NCBI RefSeq assembly: GCF_900090045.1
Contig: NC_041786.1
Coordinates: 1,234,001 to 1,298,000, forward strand
Direction: 5' to 3'
Length of the DNA stretch: 64,000 nt
Source of the DNA: Plasmodium malariae
Lineage: Eukaryota > Apicomplexa > Aconoidasida > Haemosporida > Plasmodiidae
Numbering within the stretch: position 1 is the first letter of the stretch; the number at the start of each line of letters is the position of its first letter. The notes under the pieces are model-generated. The model saw only the letters and a list, made by a program, of their open reading frames with translations, did not search any database and was not told the DNA's origin. The position numbers and the translations under genes were made by a program. Of this stretch, positions 1 through 11,540 are shown piece by piece.

Positions 1-619
1 AAAATGTAACGCATTGAATTAAAATAAAAAATGATATTGTAAAAAATTTATATAATTCCATATGTTATACAACCTATTTCTAGTATTTCTAAACTGTAAG
101 AATCGGGAATAATTTATATTCCCTCAATATTGCAGCTTTATCCTAATAAATAATGTTTAACAAAAAATAAATTCAGAGTTTTTTGCTATGTAACATACCC
201 AATGTCACATTCTTGTAAAAACAAGCAACATAATAAGTATATCTGCAAAAACAGTATTAGAGAAAAAAGGATAAAATAAAAAAATTTGCAAATTTAATCT
301 TATTACAGTTATATAAAGCTACTACAAAAATTTCCTCTATATATTTTTCATGATTCTATTATATTTCATAAGTATTTATTTCGTTTAATTTCTAAGTGTG
401 TTAAATTATAATATCATTTGTATATACTTCATTAATAATTCCTAAAAGATATTTTTCTAAAAGTAAAATAACATTCTATACAAAATTCCAGAAACACTCA
501 ACAACAGCTATGTTTACGTTTAGTTGAAATAATAAAAATATATATATATATATATTTTTCATAGATTAAAATACAAAAATGAATTTGAATAAAATACACA
601 ATTATAAGGAAATAATATA
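1..619. other. A+T-rich spacer before the centromere-like block
   Basis: No coding exon or RNA gene could be supported here. Composition is A+T-rich but visibly less extreme than the block that follows, with scattered G and C and a short (TA)n run near 540-555. It may be flank of the centromere or the end of a neighbouring transcription unit outside the window. Confidence 0.5.
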
Positions 620-3115
620 AAAAACACATCCCCTTTTAATATAATAATTTAATAAATAATAAAATTATAATTAAATATTATATATATAAAATATATGTAT
701 TAAAACAAATAATAAAATTATAATTAAATATTATATAAATAAAATATATCTATTAAAACAAATAATTAAATATATATATTAAATAAATTGATTAATTATA
801 TATTTAATAAATTAATTAAATATTATATAAATAAAATATATGTATTAAAATAAATAATTAAATATATATATTAAATAAATTGATTAATTATATATTTAAT
901 AAATTAATTAAATATTATATAAATAAAATATATGTATTAAAATAAATAATTAAATATATATATTAAATAAATTGATTAATTATATATTTAATAAATTAAT
1001 TAAATATTATATAAATAAAATATATGTATTAAAATAAATAATTAAATATATATATTAAATAAATTGATTAATTATATATTTAATAAATTAATTAAATAAA
1101 TATATAAAATAAATTAATTAAATAAATACATAAAGTGAATAAATTAAACAAATAGTTAAATATGCATATTAAACAAATTAATTAAATATATAAAATAAAT
1201 TAATTAAATAAATAGTTAAATATATATATTAAAGAAATTAATTAAATATATATAATAAATTAATTTAGTAAATATATTTAAATAAATAATATATATATTT
1301 TTATGAATATATAATTAAATTAACAATTTTAAATAAACAATTAAATTAGAGTAAATGCTTAATTTATATATATTAAATAATTTAATTGAATAAATACTTT
1401 AAAATAGGTAATTAAATTTAAATATATATATTAAATATATTAATTAAATACATATTTTAAAGTTAAAAGATTAAATAACTAATATAATTATTAATGTAAT
1501 AAGTAAATTTATATAATTATTTTAATGTAATAAATATATTATTTCAATAAGATTGCATTAATTTAATATTAATAAATGGTAATATTAATGTATAATATAC
1601 ATATAATAATAGTTTTAATTAATTATTTTAAAAAAATAATAATAAAAGTTAACAAATTAATTATTTTTGAAATTAAAGTTTTGAATAAATACAAAAGAAA
1701 ATTAACCATGTATATATTTCTAATATTATTTATATTTTTAATAATAATATAATGTATTATTTATTTTATATATTATTTTTATTATATAATGTATTAAGTA
1801 TTGCTAAATTATTTTAAGATATAATATTAAATTAATTAATTAACATATTTTTTTTTTTATCATATTATTTTAATACGAACTAATTATATTAAATTATTAA
1901 ATTTATTTTATTATTATTATAATAACTAAATTATATTGTAAAAATATAAATTATAACGGGTATATTATTTAATTATTAATAAAATATGTGTGCTATTTTT
2001 TATTTAAATTAATTATTTATTTTTGATAACTATGTACTTTATAAATAATTTGATTATATATTTATGATTATTAATTTAATATTCCTTTGCAATGAAATTA
2101 CTAATAATTTGTTTTAATATTATTGTATTAAATTAATTTATTATATTAAAATATTTATTTTATTATAATATATAAATAATCTTAATATAATTTAAATATT
2201 TTAATTTTATTATATTAAATAATATATATTTTTTTTACTTTTAATTAATATTTATTTTAATTAAATATAAATAATTATATATTTTCTTATAATTTAATAA
2301 TATAAAATAACATTTTATACAAAAAAAAAAATATTATATGTATAATTTAATTAAAATAATTTATTTGTTATTATTTTTTAATTAAATTAACGCATTTTAA
2401 TTACTAAATATATTTTTATTTATGCATTTATTTAATAATATATATTTTTTTTTTTCATTAATATTAAATTAAATATTTTATTTTATTTATTAATTTTATA
2501 AATAATTACTTAATATTAAGTAAAATTTTATTTAAGTAAATTTACTATATTAATCAATTATTTTAATATTAATTAATTATAATTAATTTTAATTTTGTTA
2601 ATTATTTTTATATGCTATAGTATTTATTAATTTATTAAATTATTATTTTATTATTATTATTTAACTGTTTTATTAATAAATTTATGAACATAATTATTTA
2701 TTAAATATTTTATGAATTAATTAATTTATATATTATTAATTTATTTATAAGTGTATATATTTGTTAATTCATATAATTATAATATATTAATTTATTTATT
2801 TTATGTATAATTCCATACTATTTATTTTTAATATATTATTTTTTAATTAATTTATTTTATATGCTATTCATTAATATGTTTATTTAACATAATAATTTTT
2901 TAATTAGAATATAATTTATGATTGTAGTATTGTTTATTAAAGTAATATATTCGTTTATAATTAATTAAATTATTTTATTTGTGTATTTAATGTTATTTAG
3001 TGAAACTTAAATAATTACATATATTTATAATTTAATTAATTAAATTATTGTATTTGTTTAATATATTTATTTTATTAAATTTATCATCATAATTTTATTA
3101 TATATTTATTATATG
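620..3115. other. Putative regional centromere core (about 2.5 kb, almost pure A+T)
   Basis: For about 2.5 kb the sequence contains only a few percent G and C, far below the rest of the window, and has no open frames. It starts with a 92-bp tandem array and continues as irregular TTAATT/ATTAAAT motifs. Plasmodium centromeres are single per-chromosome blocks of roughly 2-2.5 kb with more than 95% A+T and imperfect tandem repeats, bound by CENH3/CENP-A. Size, composition, repeats and lack of genes all match. The edges are soft: G+C returns just before 620 and after about 3115. That this is the functional centromere is inference, because no protein-binding evidence is visible in sequence. Confidence 0.8.
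700..1110. repeat. 92-bp tandem repeat inside the centromere-like block
   Basis: The landmark TTGATTAATTATATATTT recurs at about 788, 880, 972 and 1064, exactly 92 bp apart, and the intervening sequence is nearly identical. Flanking half-copies and decayed copies (ATTAATTAAATA-type units) continue to about 1290. There is essentially no G or C in the unit. Confidence 0.9.
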
Positions 3116-4699
3116 TAACTTGAAGATAATTTTTTCTTTAATAAAATTTTAATCATATATACATCAATTATTTTTATAGGTCTTTCATTTAAGAAATTTA
3201 TTATTTTATGCAATTTTATATTTCTTTTTCGATGAAATGTATTTATCATAAATATCCATAAATCAATTTTAAAAACGTGTAGTTGCTATAATAGAAGAGA
3301 TATATGTACTATATAAAATGCAATAGTTTCCGATAGTAAATAGTTGTTATTAGTCATATAGTGTAAATAGAACTTATTCATAAAAAAAAAAACTGTTTTA
3401 TAGCAAACAAAACTTTTGGATAATATGAAATATGGGTATAACATTTTTTATATAATTTATATATTTTTTGACTATTAAATTTGAAAGCAAAGTATGTTTT
3501 TATTTGTAGGCTTTCTTATACATAAATTGTTTTTATGAAAACATGTGAATAACTTTCTGCAGTTACACATAAATATTGTTTTCTTAATCAAAATTAAGGA
3601 AAAAAGAATATTTATATTTCATTTTGTCTTTTAATTATATTGATAAGGTCATTTCTTTACCTTTGTTGTTAGATGTTTATAAAATAATATAAATATATTT
3701 TATTTATTATATATTATATTAAAATATATGTAGTGAATTATAATCTTGTTTGTTCTATATTGTTTATATATATTGCAAAGTAATCTTAAGAGATTTAATC
3801 TAACCAAAGAATCGCAAAATTATTTCTTTTTTAAATGATTCAAAATAATATTACTTCCCAAAACGCAATTTTTTACACGCATATAATTCATGAAAGAACA
3901 AAATTGTTAATGCTGTTAGTTAATAAAAATTACATATATTTAATGAAACATCTTCTAAGATATTAGGAATTTTTTTTTCATTGAAGGAGGATATAAAATA
4001 TTTTTTCCTGTTCTGTTTTGAGCTTCATTTTTGGAACATAGTACATCAAAAATGAAAATACAAAATTTAATAGAATCATTTGTGTCTTAAACTGAAAATT
4101 TTTGTTGATTTTGAGTAACCAAATAAATTAAGCTTATTACGTCGTTATGGGACATTTAAACATGTATAAATTAATATTTTTATATAATATGAAGTTATTT
4201 TAATAACAATTGAAGTTTTATAGGTGGATAAATTATACATTGTATGTATCTATGTAATTTACAAGATTAGAAAAGAATTATTATTATGAGAAAGTGTAAT
4301 ATGAGGTAATCGTTTGCATGATGTTTAGCTGTAAATTTGCTCAATGTAAGTTCATTAAAACATATTTATTAAATGTCGTGCGGAAAAAAATACACAAACT
4401 GTTATAAAAATTCCTCAGGTAAGAAATTAGTAAAATACATAGTTTTTCATAAAGATATGCAGATTCATAAAAAAGTTAAAGTTAACCATTACATAAAATT
4501 TCTTTTTTAATAAGTGTTTGTAAATAGTATTATTTGAATTTTCTTTAAAATGAAACAAAAATTTATTAGATGGGAAAACGTATCCAACAAATAAAATAAT
4601 GAAAAATATAAATTAAATATATAATAGAATTTCTAATGTATACTAAATATGTAACAGTAAAAAAAGAATGTAATACATTAATTTTTAAAAAAGATATTT
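3116..4699. other. Pericentromeric spacer with exon-like signals
   Basis: Composition returns to ordinary intergenic A+T richness. Two plus-strand consensus 5' splice sites follow short ATG frames: ATG at 4318 with GTAAGT at about 4346, and ATG at about 4373 with CAG|GTAAGA at about 4421. A minus-strand stretch (about 4070-3968) is also open for about 37 codons after a TTTTCAG. None can be assembled into a convincing gene, so nothing is called. Confidence 0.35.
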
Positions 4700-5846
4700 T
4701 TAATAAACGTTATTTTCTGTTATTTTATTGTTTTTATTTTTGTTTCTGTATTCTTCTACAATGTATTCACTTAGTAATAAGATTGGGTTGACATTTACAT
4801 ATTTCTTCAAAACCTAAAAGACGAAAAGATAAATCAAGCTATATATTTCATGGAATATAAATATATTAAAAAACCTGTAAATTCACTTAAACTAAGAAAC
4901 ATTTATGGATCAATAGAACAAATTAAAATAAAAACAAAATATAAATTACTTCTTGCTGGATTTCAAGCAGTTCTGTAGAACCTACTTTTAACTTATCAGT
5001 GGTAAAAATGTCTGTTTGTTCTATTTATTTAAAAAAAAAAAATATTTATTTTGTTATCATATTTATATATCATTTAATATAACTTAGAATAATTTAAATA
5101 TTTTATATATCTTATGTAATGTGAAGCCAATATAATTATTAAAAAGTCTATTTTTTACAAAAATTTAGATAGGTAAAAACAAAATAAAATATATCATATC
5201 ACGATACATTCGCATAATTTTAATGAACTACAAAAAAATATAACGGGCCTATCTATATTGTTAATTAAGAAGTATATGTAAATACATTTTTTTCCCTTTA
5301 CCTACGTCGGTGTCACCCCTAAAAAGGCTCAAAAAAAAAAAAAAAAACATATATATATATTTACCATAATAGTTATTAATATCTCGATGAATAAAATCCA
5401 AAGATGTGCAAATATATATGTATCACCTTTCACCGTGTAAATTGGTTAATAGTTCCTTTTCATTATTATCATAAAATATATTGAAGTATTTATGTTTCTC
5501 TTTTTGATTATTTACTAATCTAACTAACTAAAATGATTATGTAGAAAAAAAAATGTAAATTGTCTAAGAATGTAATTCTTTAAGATTTTCATTCACAAAT
5601 TCTCTTATTAATAATCTTATTAATACTTTTTCTAGTGCCTATAAAAATGGCAAATAATAAATTAAAATCATTTCATATAAAAAATAGTAAAAGAAAATTG
5701 GACATTTTTGTATGTCCTTTTATGCACTATATTGTTAATATTACAGGTAATAAATATGGGAAAATGGTATCTCTGATGTACTTGGAATTCTCATCATCGA
5801 ATACATCTTTTCCATATAAAATATTAACAAAATTATCAAAATTCAT
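4700..5846 (-). CDS. DPY30-like motif protein, six exons, 145 residues
   Basis: This gene was assembled by eye from minus-strand exons 5846-5745, 5638-5597, 5527-5427, 5318-5302, 5011-4950 and 4813-4700. All introns are GT-AG and all phases agree; the fourth exon is only 17 nt. Residues 23-41 (YIRDTIFPYLLPALEKVLI) resemble the first helix of the DPY30 dimerisation motif. Residues 117-126 (NPILLLSEYI) resemble its second helix (NPIEFLASYL in human DPY30). About 75 residues separate the halves, whereas in DPY30 they are almost contiguous. DPY30-type motifs dock onto amphipathic helices in COMPASS histone methyltransferases and in axonemal radial-spoke proteins. Either setting is possible, and the male-gamete flagellum is a reasonable guess. 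Two donors (GTGAAT, GTGATA) are weak, so exact edges are provisional. No paralogous neighbour informs function. Confidence 0.55.
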
Positions 5847-6973
5847 TTGTATATAATGTAAAAAAATAATAGTTTAATTTATTGGATAATGTGAAAAAAT
5901 AAAAAAAAAGTTCTGGTGTCCTCATATAATAAAATGTAGAAAAAGTAAAAATAAATTTATTATAGAGAGTAATTTATTGAACGAAAATTAAGATGCGAGA
6001 ATAATAATTAAGATATTTTTTAACTATGTAGTGTATATGGAAAATGGTGTAAATGGAAGAATTTTATGAAATTGTGCTCTACAAAAAAATTAATATATAA
6101 ATTTTATTAAGAAAAATGAGAAATATAATAAGTTTTACTTGCTATATTTAAAAAAAAAAAAAAAACTTTTATTTAGGAATTATAAATAATAAATAATATG
6201 CACATGACACAGCTTTGGATAAATACTGTTTACGCATTTTTTTCTGCGTAATTACTTAAATAGAATTAAAATTGCTTTCAATAAAAATATAATTTGTAGC
6301 AATTAAAATGTATTATAAAATAACTATTCAAGATTAATAGAAGCTTTCGAAATTATTTAATGATGAAATTGCATAATCCTAAAAAAAAAATTAAAGACAA
6401 ACAAAATTATATCATAAAGAAAGAAAATGCTACGCGATGTAAAAAATAGGAATACTGAAAACTTATTTTTAATATATAATATTAATTTATTTTATAAAAA
6501 TACTATTAATGGAAAATGACAGTATTATATAATTCTTCAAATAATTTTTCTAGGTAATTTTTTTTTTTTATATTTAAAAAAAATTGGAAAGCATTTTCAA
6601 TATTAAGAGCATAATTTTAGTTTTTATCAATGAAACAATTTATAATTATCATATGTTTTCATGTAAATCGACATAATAAATGTAAGCTCAAACATATATA
6701 AGTGAATGGGCAAATAAATATGTATGTGTGTGAATAAAAAGGAAAATGTATATGCAAAATAAATACATTGGCATATGGTGTATCTCATTTGGGATACTCA
6801 TCTAATTTATTTATATATTAATATAAAATATTTCCATATAAATGGATATATATTTCTATTTAAACTTATAATTAAAACATGAACAAAAACGTTTGCATTG
6901 TGAGAATATACCAATTTCAGTAATCATTTATGCTAATTAATATATTATGACTTTCTAAAATAAGAAAAAATTG
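5847..6973. other. Intergenic spacer, nothing recognised
   Basis: This lies between the 5' end of the DPY30-like gene and the 3' end of the PRPP synthetase gene, both on the minus strand. It contains homopolymer runs and short AT repeats. No exon pair with matching splice signals was found on either strand. It presumably holds the promoter of the former and the 3' UTR of the latter. Confidence 0.5.
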
Positions 6974-8620
6974 TTATGCCTTCATTTCCACTTGCCCATC
7001 TGAGAAATCTTCCATTGCATTCTGTGAATATTCATTGTGAACTCTTTTAATTCCTTCAGCTACTAATTTAGCAACTGACAAAATATGTAATTTTTCACAA
7101 CATATATTGCTTGGAATATGTATGGTATTTGTGGTTACAACTTCATCAATACATGATTCGTTAATCTTTTCAATGCAACCATCAGAAAGTATAGCATGGG
7201 TGGCATAAAGATATATTTTTCTGGCTCCAGCGTTTTTTAAAAGAGAAGCAACTTTTTTAGATTTCTCACCTGTATCAAGAATATCATCTATTAAAATACA
7301 GTCACAATTTTTAATATCTCCAACTATTGTAAATTTCTCTTTTTCGTATATATTTATATTTTTTTTATCGATGCTTTTATTTTCTGGTATGTTAAATGAA
7401 ATATTATTTTTTTTTTTATCTGTATAAGGTATGTTCTTATGCTTGTTACTGGAAACATTATTTGGTTCATTTCTATTATTACTTGGGTGTCCTTCCCTAC
7501 TATTTATTTCATCATAAGAACTAGAGACAAGGGTAGTAAACCCTGCATTAATTGAATGCTTTTTCATTCGAATCCAAAATTCTTTTGTTCTCTCTGCGCC
7601 TTCATTGTCAATAGAAACAATAACTGGGTTTTGAAGTTTTTTTTTTTTTAAATATTCTACAGCTAATGATTGTGGGTTAATATTCATAAGGGACGGTTGA
7701 AAAAGTTTTTCATGCGTAGAAAATCCTTCAATTCTCGGATTGTGTAAGTCAACAGAAATAATTGAATCAACACCACAAGCTTGCAACAAAATTGCTATTT
7801 CAGGAGCACCCAATGAATGTACATAATTATAGTCATCTAAATGGTTTGTTTGTCTTGAATAGTTTAAATAGGGTATAACAGCTGTAACTTTTTTCGCAGA
7901 TGATCTCCTTAATGTTGAAATAAATAAAAATAATTCCATTAAACGAGAATGAACATCTTTACCACCTGATGGTGTAGAATGAATTATATAAATATCTCGC
8001 CCTCTAACTTCATCCATTATTTGAAGGGCTATTTCCCCATCACTATATTTTCCAACATATGCTCTGCCCAAACTTATTCCTAAATTGGAACATATTTCAT
8101 TCGCTAATTCATGATGACTATTACTAGAAAATATTTGCATATTACTATATTCACTTAATTCTTGGTAATATTCATATTTATCATCTTTTGGTTTCTTCTT
8201 ATTCTTTTCTAGGAATGCATCATCTGTCCCAATTAAGTTACGAGACTCTTGAGAATTAGCATTCTTTTTATTATTATTATTATTTATTAAAATAAATTCA
8301 TTTTTTTTTATATTTGTAATTTTATTTTCAATATTTTCATCCTTCTTTGAAGGTACACTTATCCCCAATATATTTGCAAATATAACAATTTCTGTTTTGT
8401 AATTACTTTTTTTGTCATTGTGTCTCTTTTGTTCATTATATAATACTGGATATTCATTAAATTTGTTGTGGTTTGAATTTTCATATACAAAGTGTAAACT
8501 CTTATGAAAATTATTTTGGTAAATGTTTACTGTTTCATTTTTACTAAAAAAGTGTCTTAGTAATTTGTCTTTATGTTTATAAAGCTTCCGAGAGCAACTA
8601 TTATAAAATTTATTAATCAT
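6974..8620 (-). CDS. Ribose-phosphate pyrophosphokinase (PRPP synthetase), divergent paralogue
   Basis: The family makes PRPP from ribose-5-phosphate and ATP for nucleotide and NAD synthesis. This is a single 548-residue exon. The two-domain PRPP synthetase fold starts near residue 160 (IFSSNSHHELANEIC, then KYSDGEIALQIMDEVRGRD). It continues with VIPYLNYSRQ, SVDLHNPRIEGF, SIDNEGAERTKEFW, the PRPP-loop equivalent LIDDILDTGEK near 445, and ATHAILSDG. Canonical enzymes are about 310-320 residues. The excess is a 155-residue N-terminal extension with no clear signal peptide and a roughly 60-residue Asn/Lys-rich insert near residues 365-425. The catalytic flexible-loop Lys-x-Arg is not visible, DTGGT reads DTGEK, and RQD reads RQT, so activity is uncertain. 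Plasmodium is recalled to have two such genes; this looks like the divergent one. Family assignment is secure, catalytic competence is not. Confidence 0.88.
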   Translation of the reverse strand: MINKFYNSCSRKLYKHKDKLLRHFFSKNETVNIYQNNFHKSLHFVYENSNHNKFNEYPVLYNEQKRHNDKKSNYKTEIVIFANILGISVPSKKDENIENKITNIKKNEFILINNNNNKKNANSQESRNLIGTDDAFLEKNKKKPKDDKYEYYQELSEYSNMQIFSSNSHHELANEICSNLGISLGRAYVGKYSDGEIALQIMDEVRGRDIYIIHSTPSGGKDVHSRLMELFLFISTLRRSSAKKVTAVIPYLNYSRQTNHLDDYNYVHSLGAPEIAILLQACGVDSIISVDLHNPRIEGFSTHEKLFQPSLMNINPQSLAVEYLKKKKLQNPVIVSIDNEGAERTKEFWIRMKKHSINAGFTTLVSSSYDEINSREGHPSNNRNEPNNVSSNKHKNIPYTDKKKNNISFNIPENKSIDKKNINIYEKEKFTIVGDIKNCDCILIDDILDTGEKSKKVASLLKNAGARKIYLYATHAILSDGCIEKINESCIDEVVTTNTIHIPSNICCEKLHILSVAKLVAEGIKRVHNEYSQNAMEDFSDGQVEMKA

Positions 8621-11540
8621 TATTACAGTATATTAACTAAATATTTTTGGTTTCAAGGTTCTGTTAACTTACGAAACTCATGAAAAGAAGCAGAATATTT
8701 ATATTAATAAAATAAACCTTGTAAAAATATAAGGGCCAGTATATATATAAAAAAAAAAGGTATATATAAAAATGAAAGGGTGTTTTACTTATAAAAAACA
8801 TTTTTTGTTTTCCTTAATTATTCTGAATATAAATTTGATGAAGTTTCTCTGTGCTTGGATACTAATATGCATATTTACTTTTATTTTTATAATGTAAAGT
8901 GAACTGCAAAAAAAATATATTATATAGTTTCTTCCTTAATCCAATTACATTTTTTTAAATGTAGATATAATAATTTTCTTATATTTTTATGCATACTAAT
9001 TAAATACGCTCATGCAAAACAGATATTCGCTTTTACTCTGTTTTCCTACTACATATATATAAAAAGCAAGATAAACATAAGAACTTGTTATTTTATTTTT
9101 ATATTAATTTATAAATATAGGGATCACCTTAAGTATGTAAATAAAGTTATTTTCATTTTTGCAATTTCTATTTTAGCGTAGTTTTTATAATTTGTGAATA
9201 CATGAATAAGTTAGCCTTTCTTTTTTTTTTTCTTTTTTTTTTTTTTTTGTATGTAAAATGTTTAAAAAGAAATTAGTAAAATAATGATATTTTTAATGTA
9301 GATATTATTATTACTATATAATCAGCTTAAACACAAGAAAAAAGTATGAATTTGTTTATTGTAATTATAGATATTAATTTTTAATATGTTAGTGCATAAA
9401 AATTTTGTGACAAAAAGATACAAATTTAAAAGGCAATTTTTTCAAGTAAGGTGTAAAAAAGTTAATTAGTTACACAAAATAAAGCATATTATACAATGTA
9501 TATGCATATATATACATAAGCTTTAAAATAATGTATATAAAATATATAACTTATTAGAAACTTAAAAAGGGTTTACATTTTTCGTGTTTTTTCAAAATGC
9601 TATGATAAAACGCAGTACTAAATTGCATATACCCATGACTCTAATATAAGTGAAATTTTTCATTTTACACATATAAAATATAGTATTGGTATATAAATGA
9701 ATATTATAAAGGATTAAATTGAAAGTCAAATGAAGAACACATTTCCTTTTTTGTTTGAAACGCGGAATATATAAACTATGAACATATCTATATACATATA
9801 TATTTGTATTGTTTTTGTGTAAATAAAATACTGCAAGAAATTCAAAAAACGCTTGGCTTTTTATATAAAAACAAGTAAACCAAAGAATAATACAAAAGAA
9901 ATAAAATATGTAAATTTATAAATTACCATGGTTTTTATTCCGTAATATATCGTCTTTTGCATATATTAAATATATTGAAGAGTGAAACTGTTAATTTTAT
10001 GGAATTTTCTAGTATTAGCAGGAGAATAAAAAATATTAATAATTAAGATAATAAAAAATGGAAAATACTTATGTCTTTGTGGAGAATAAGGAAAACAGTT
10101 AAAAAAAGAAAAATGAAAATATACGTTTTTATAAAATATAAATATACCCTTCAGAATTGTGTTTTTTTCATAGTTTTTATGAAAATAAAAATTTTGTTTT
10201 TTGTATTGAATAAAATATGTTTTGTAACTGAACTTTTTAATCGTATACATTGTTTTGCGTTGTGTCATAGAACATTAGTTCTTGAAAATTTTTAAGTTTC
10301 TCAATTTATGTTTATGTTAAACATGATGAGTAGCTAAGAGATACGAATGTTAAATATAAAAAAAAAGATTAATTTATATTGTCCATAATAAAAAAAAAAT
10401 ACATGGTGTTGATAATAAGCTATGTATATACTCTGCTATTTAATTTTATTTTAATAAAAAAAATTTTCCCTTTTCTATGTAAAAAGCTTTACGACAAACG
10501 AAAACAAAGCTAAAACTTTTAGGAAAAAGAATACATAAAAATGTTACATGTTTATGCGTACACACATATATATATATATATGTATCATATAACGACGTTC
10601 TTAAAATGTTATCGATCAGTCTCTCTTCTTTGAATAACTTATATATTATTTTAAAAGGAAGTGAAAAATAAAGCATATGTATATGTATGCTTATACGAAG
10701 AACATAAATAACCCGGATAGACGATAAATTTTTAGATATATGAAATATTATTAATTTATGATATATATAATTCGTTTAACATTTTTAAAATATTAAAATG
10801 AGCATTTTTAAAACAGAAAATTATACACATAAATAATGAATGCGTACATACGTACATACAGCATATATATATATATATGTTCTCATGCTCTACATGGCCG
10901 AAGTTTGTATTTTTTTTTTTTAAACAATTTCAGTAATTAAACATTTTTTAATTATTTTATATTTTTATCATTTGTAATATTACATAAAAAATTACTATTT
11001 TTTATAGCATTTTTATAGATTTACTTAAAAAATTTTCCTGAAATTTTTTTTTTTTTTTTTTAAATTATTTTCAATAAACGTTTAAAAAATATATTAATTT
11101 AAAATAATTTGGTTTTTTTTTTTTTTTTTTTTTTTGTTAACAATGTTTATACTAAATTTAATGTTAAAATAATATATATATATATATATATATATTTTTT
11201 ATAACTAGCATGAATAATTATTTTGTAAGGTATGTATATAAGTGCGACATATGATCCGTTCGAATAATGCGAAAAAACAAAAAAAACAAAAACACAAATA
11301 TATTATAATATTCATTAAAAGCAGTTTTTGCACCATATATAAATTGTGTATAAACTCTCATTTAAAAGTAAGCGTTTCATATCTTTTAACATAATTTTGT
11401 GTAGTTGTAAATAAATGTATATGCATATGTGTATATATATTTATATATTTGTATACTTAAGTAATGTTCACGTCCATAAAATGAACTGTAATAATAATAG
11501 CATATATATATAAAAAAAGGAACAAAAAAAAAAAAAAAAA
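8621..11540. other. Divergent intergenic region (PRPP synthetase / UPF3)
   Basis: About 2.9 kb separates two divergently transcribed genes, so both promoters should lie here. Long poly-A, poly-T and (TA)n tracts are frequent, for example near 9225-9245, 11045-11060, 11112-11135 and 11172-11195. A possible two-exon hydrophobic frame (8838-9181, plus) is discussed as a finding. Overlapping frames near 9966-10295 lack splice or homology support. No RNA gene was seen. Confidence 0.5.

Noticed and set aside
5635..5856. 73-codon plus-strand ORF starting at GTG
   Set aside because: It overlaps exons 1 and 2 of the DPY30-like gene on the opposite strand, which have correct splice sites and a better protein.
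9966..10295. Overlapping 100- and 74-codon ORFs on opposite strands
   Set aside because: Low-complexity Phe/Lys/Ile composition, no splice signals and no family; chance open frames in A+T-rich DNA are enough to explain them.
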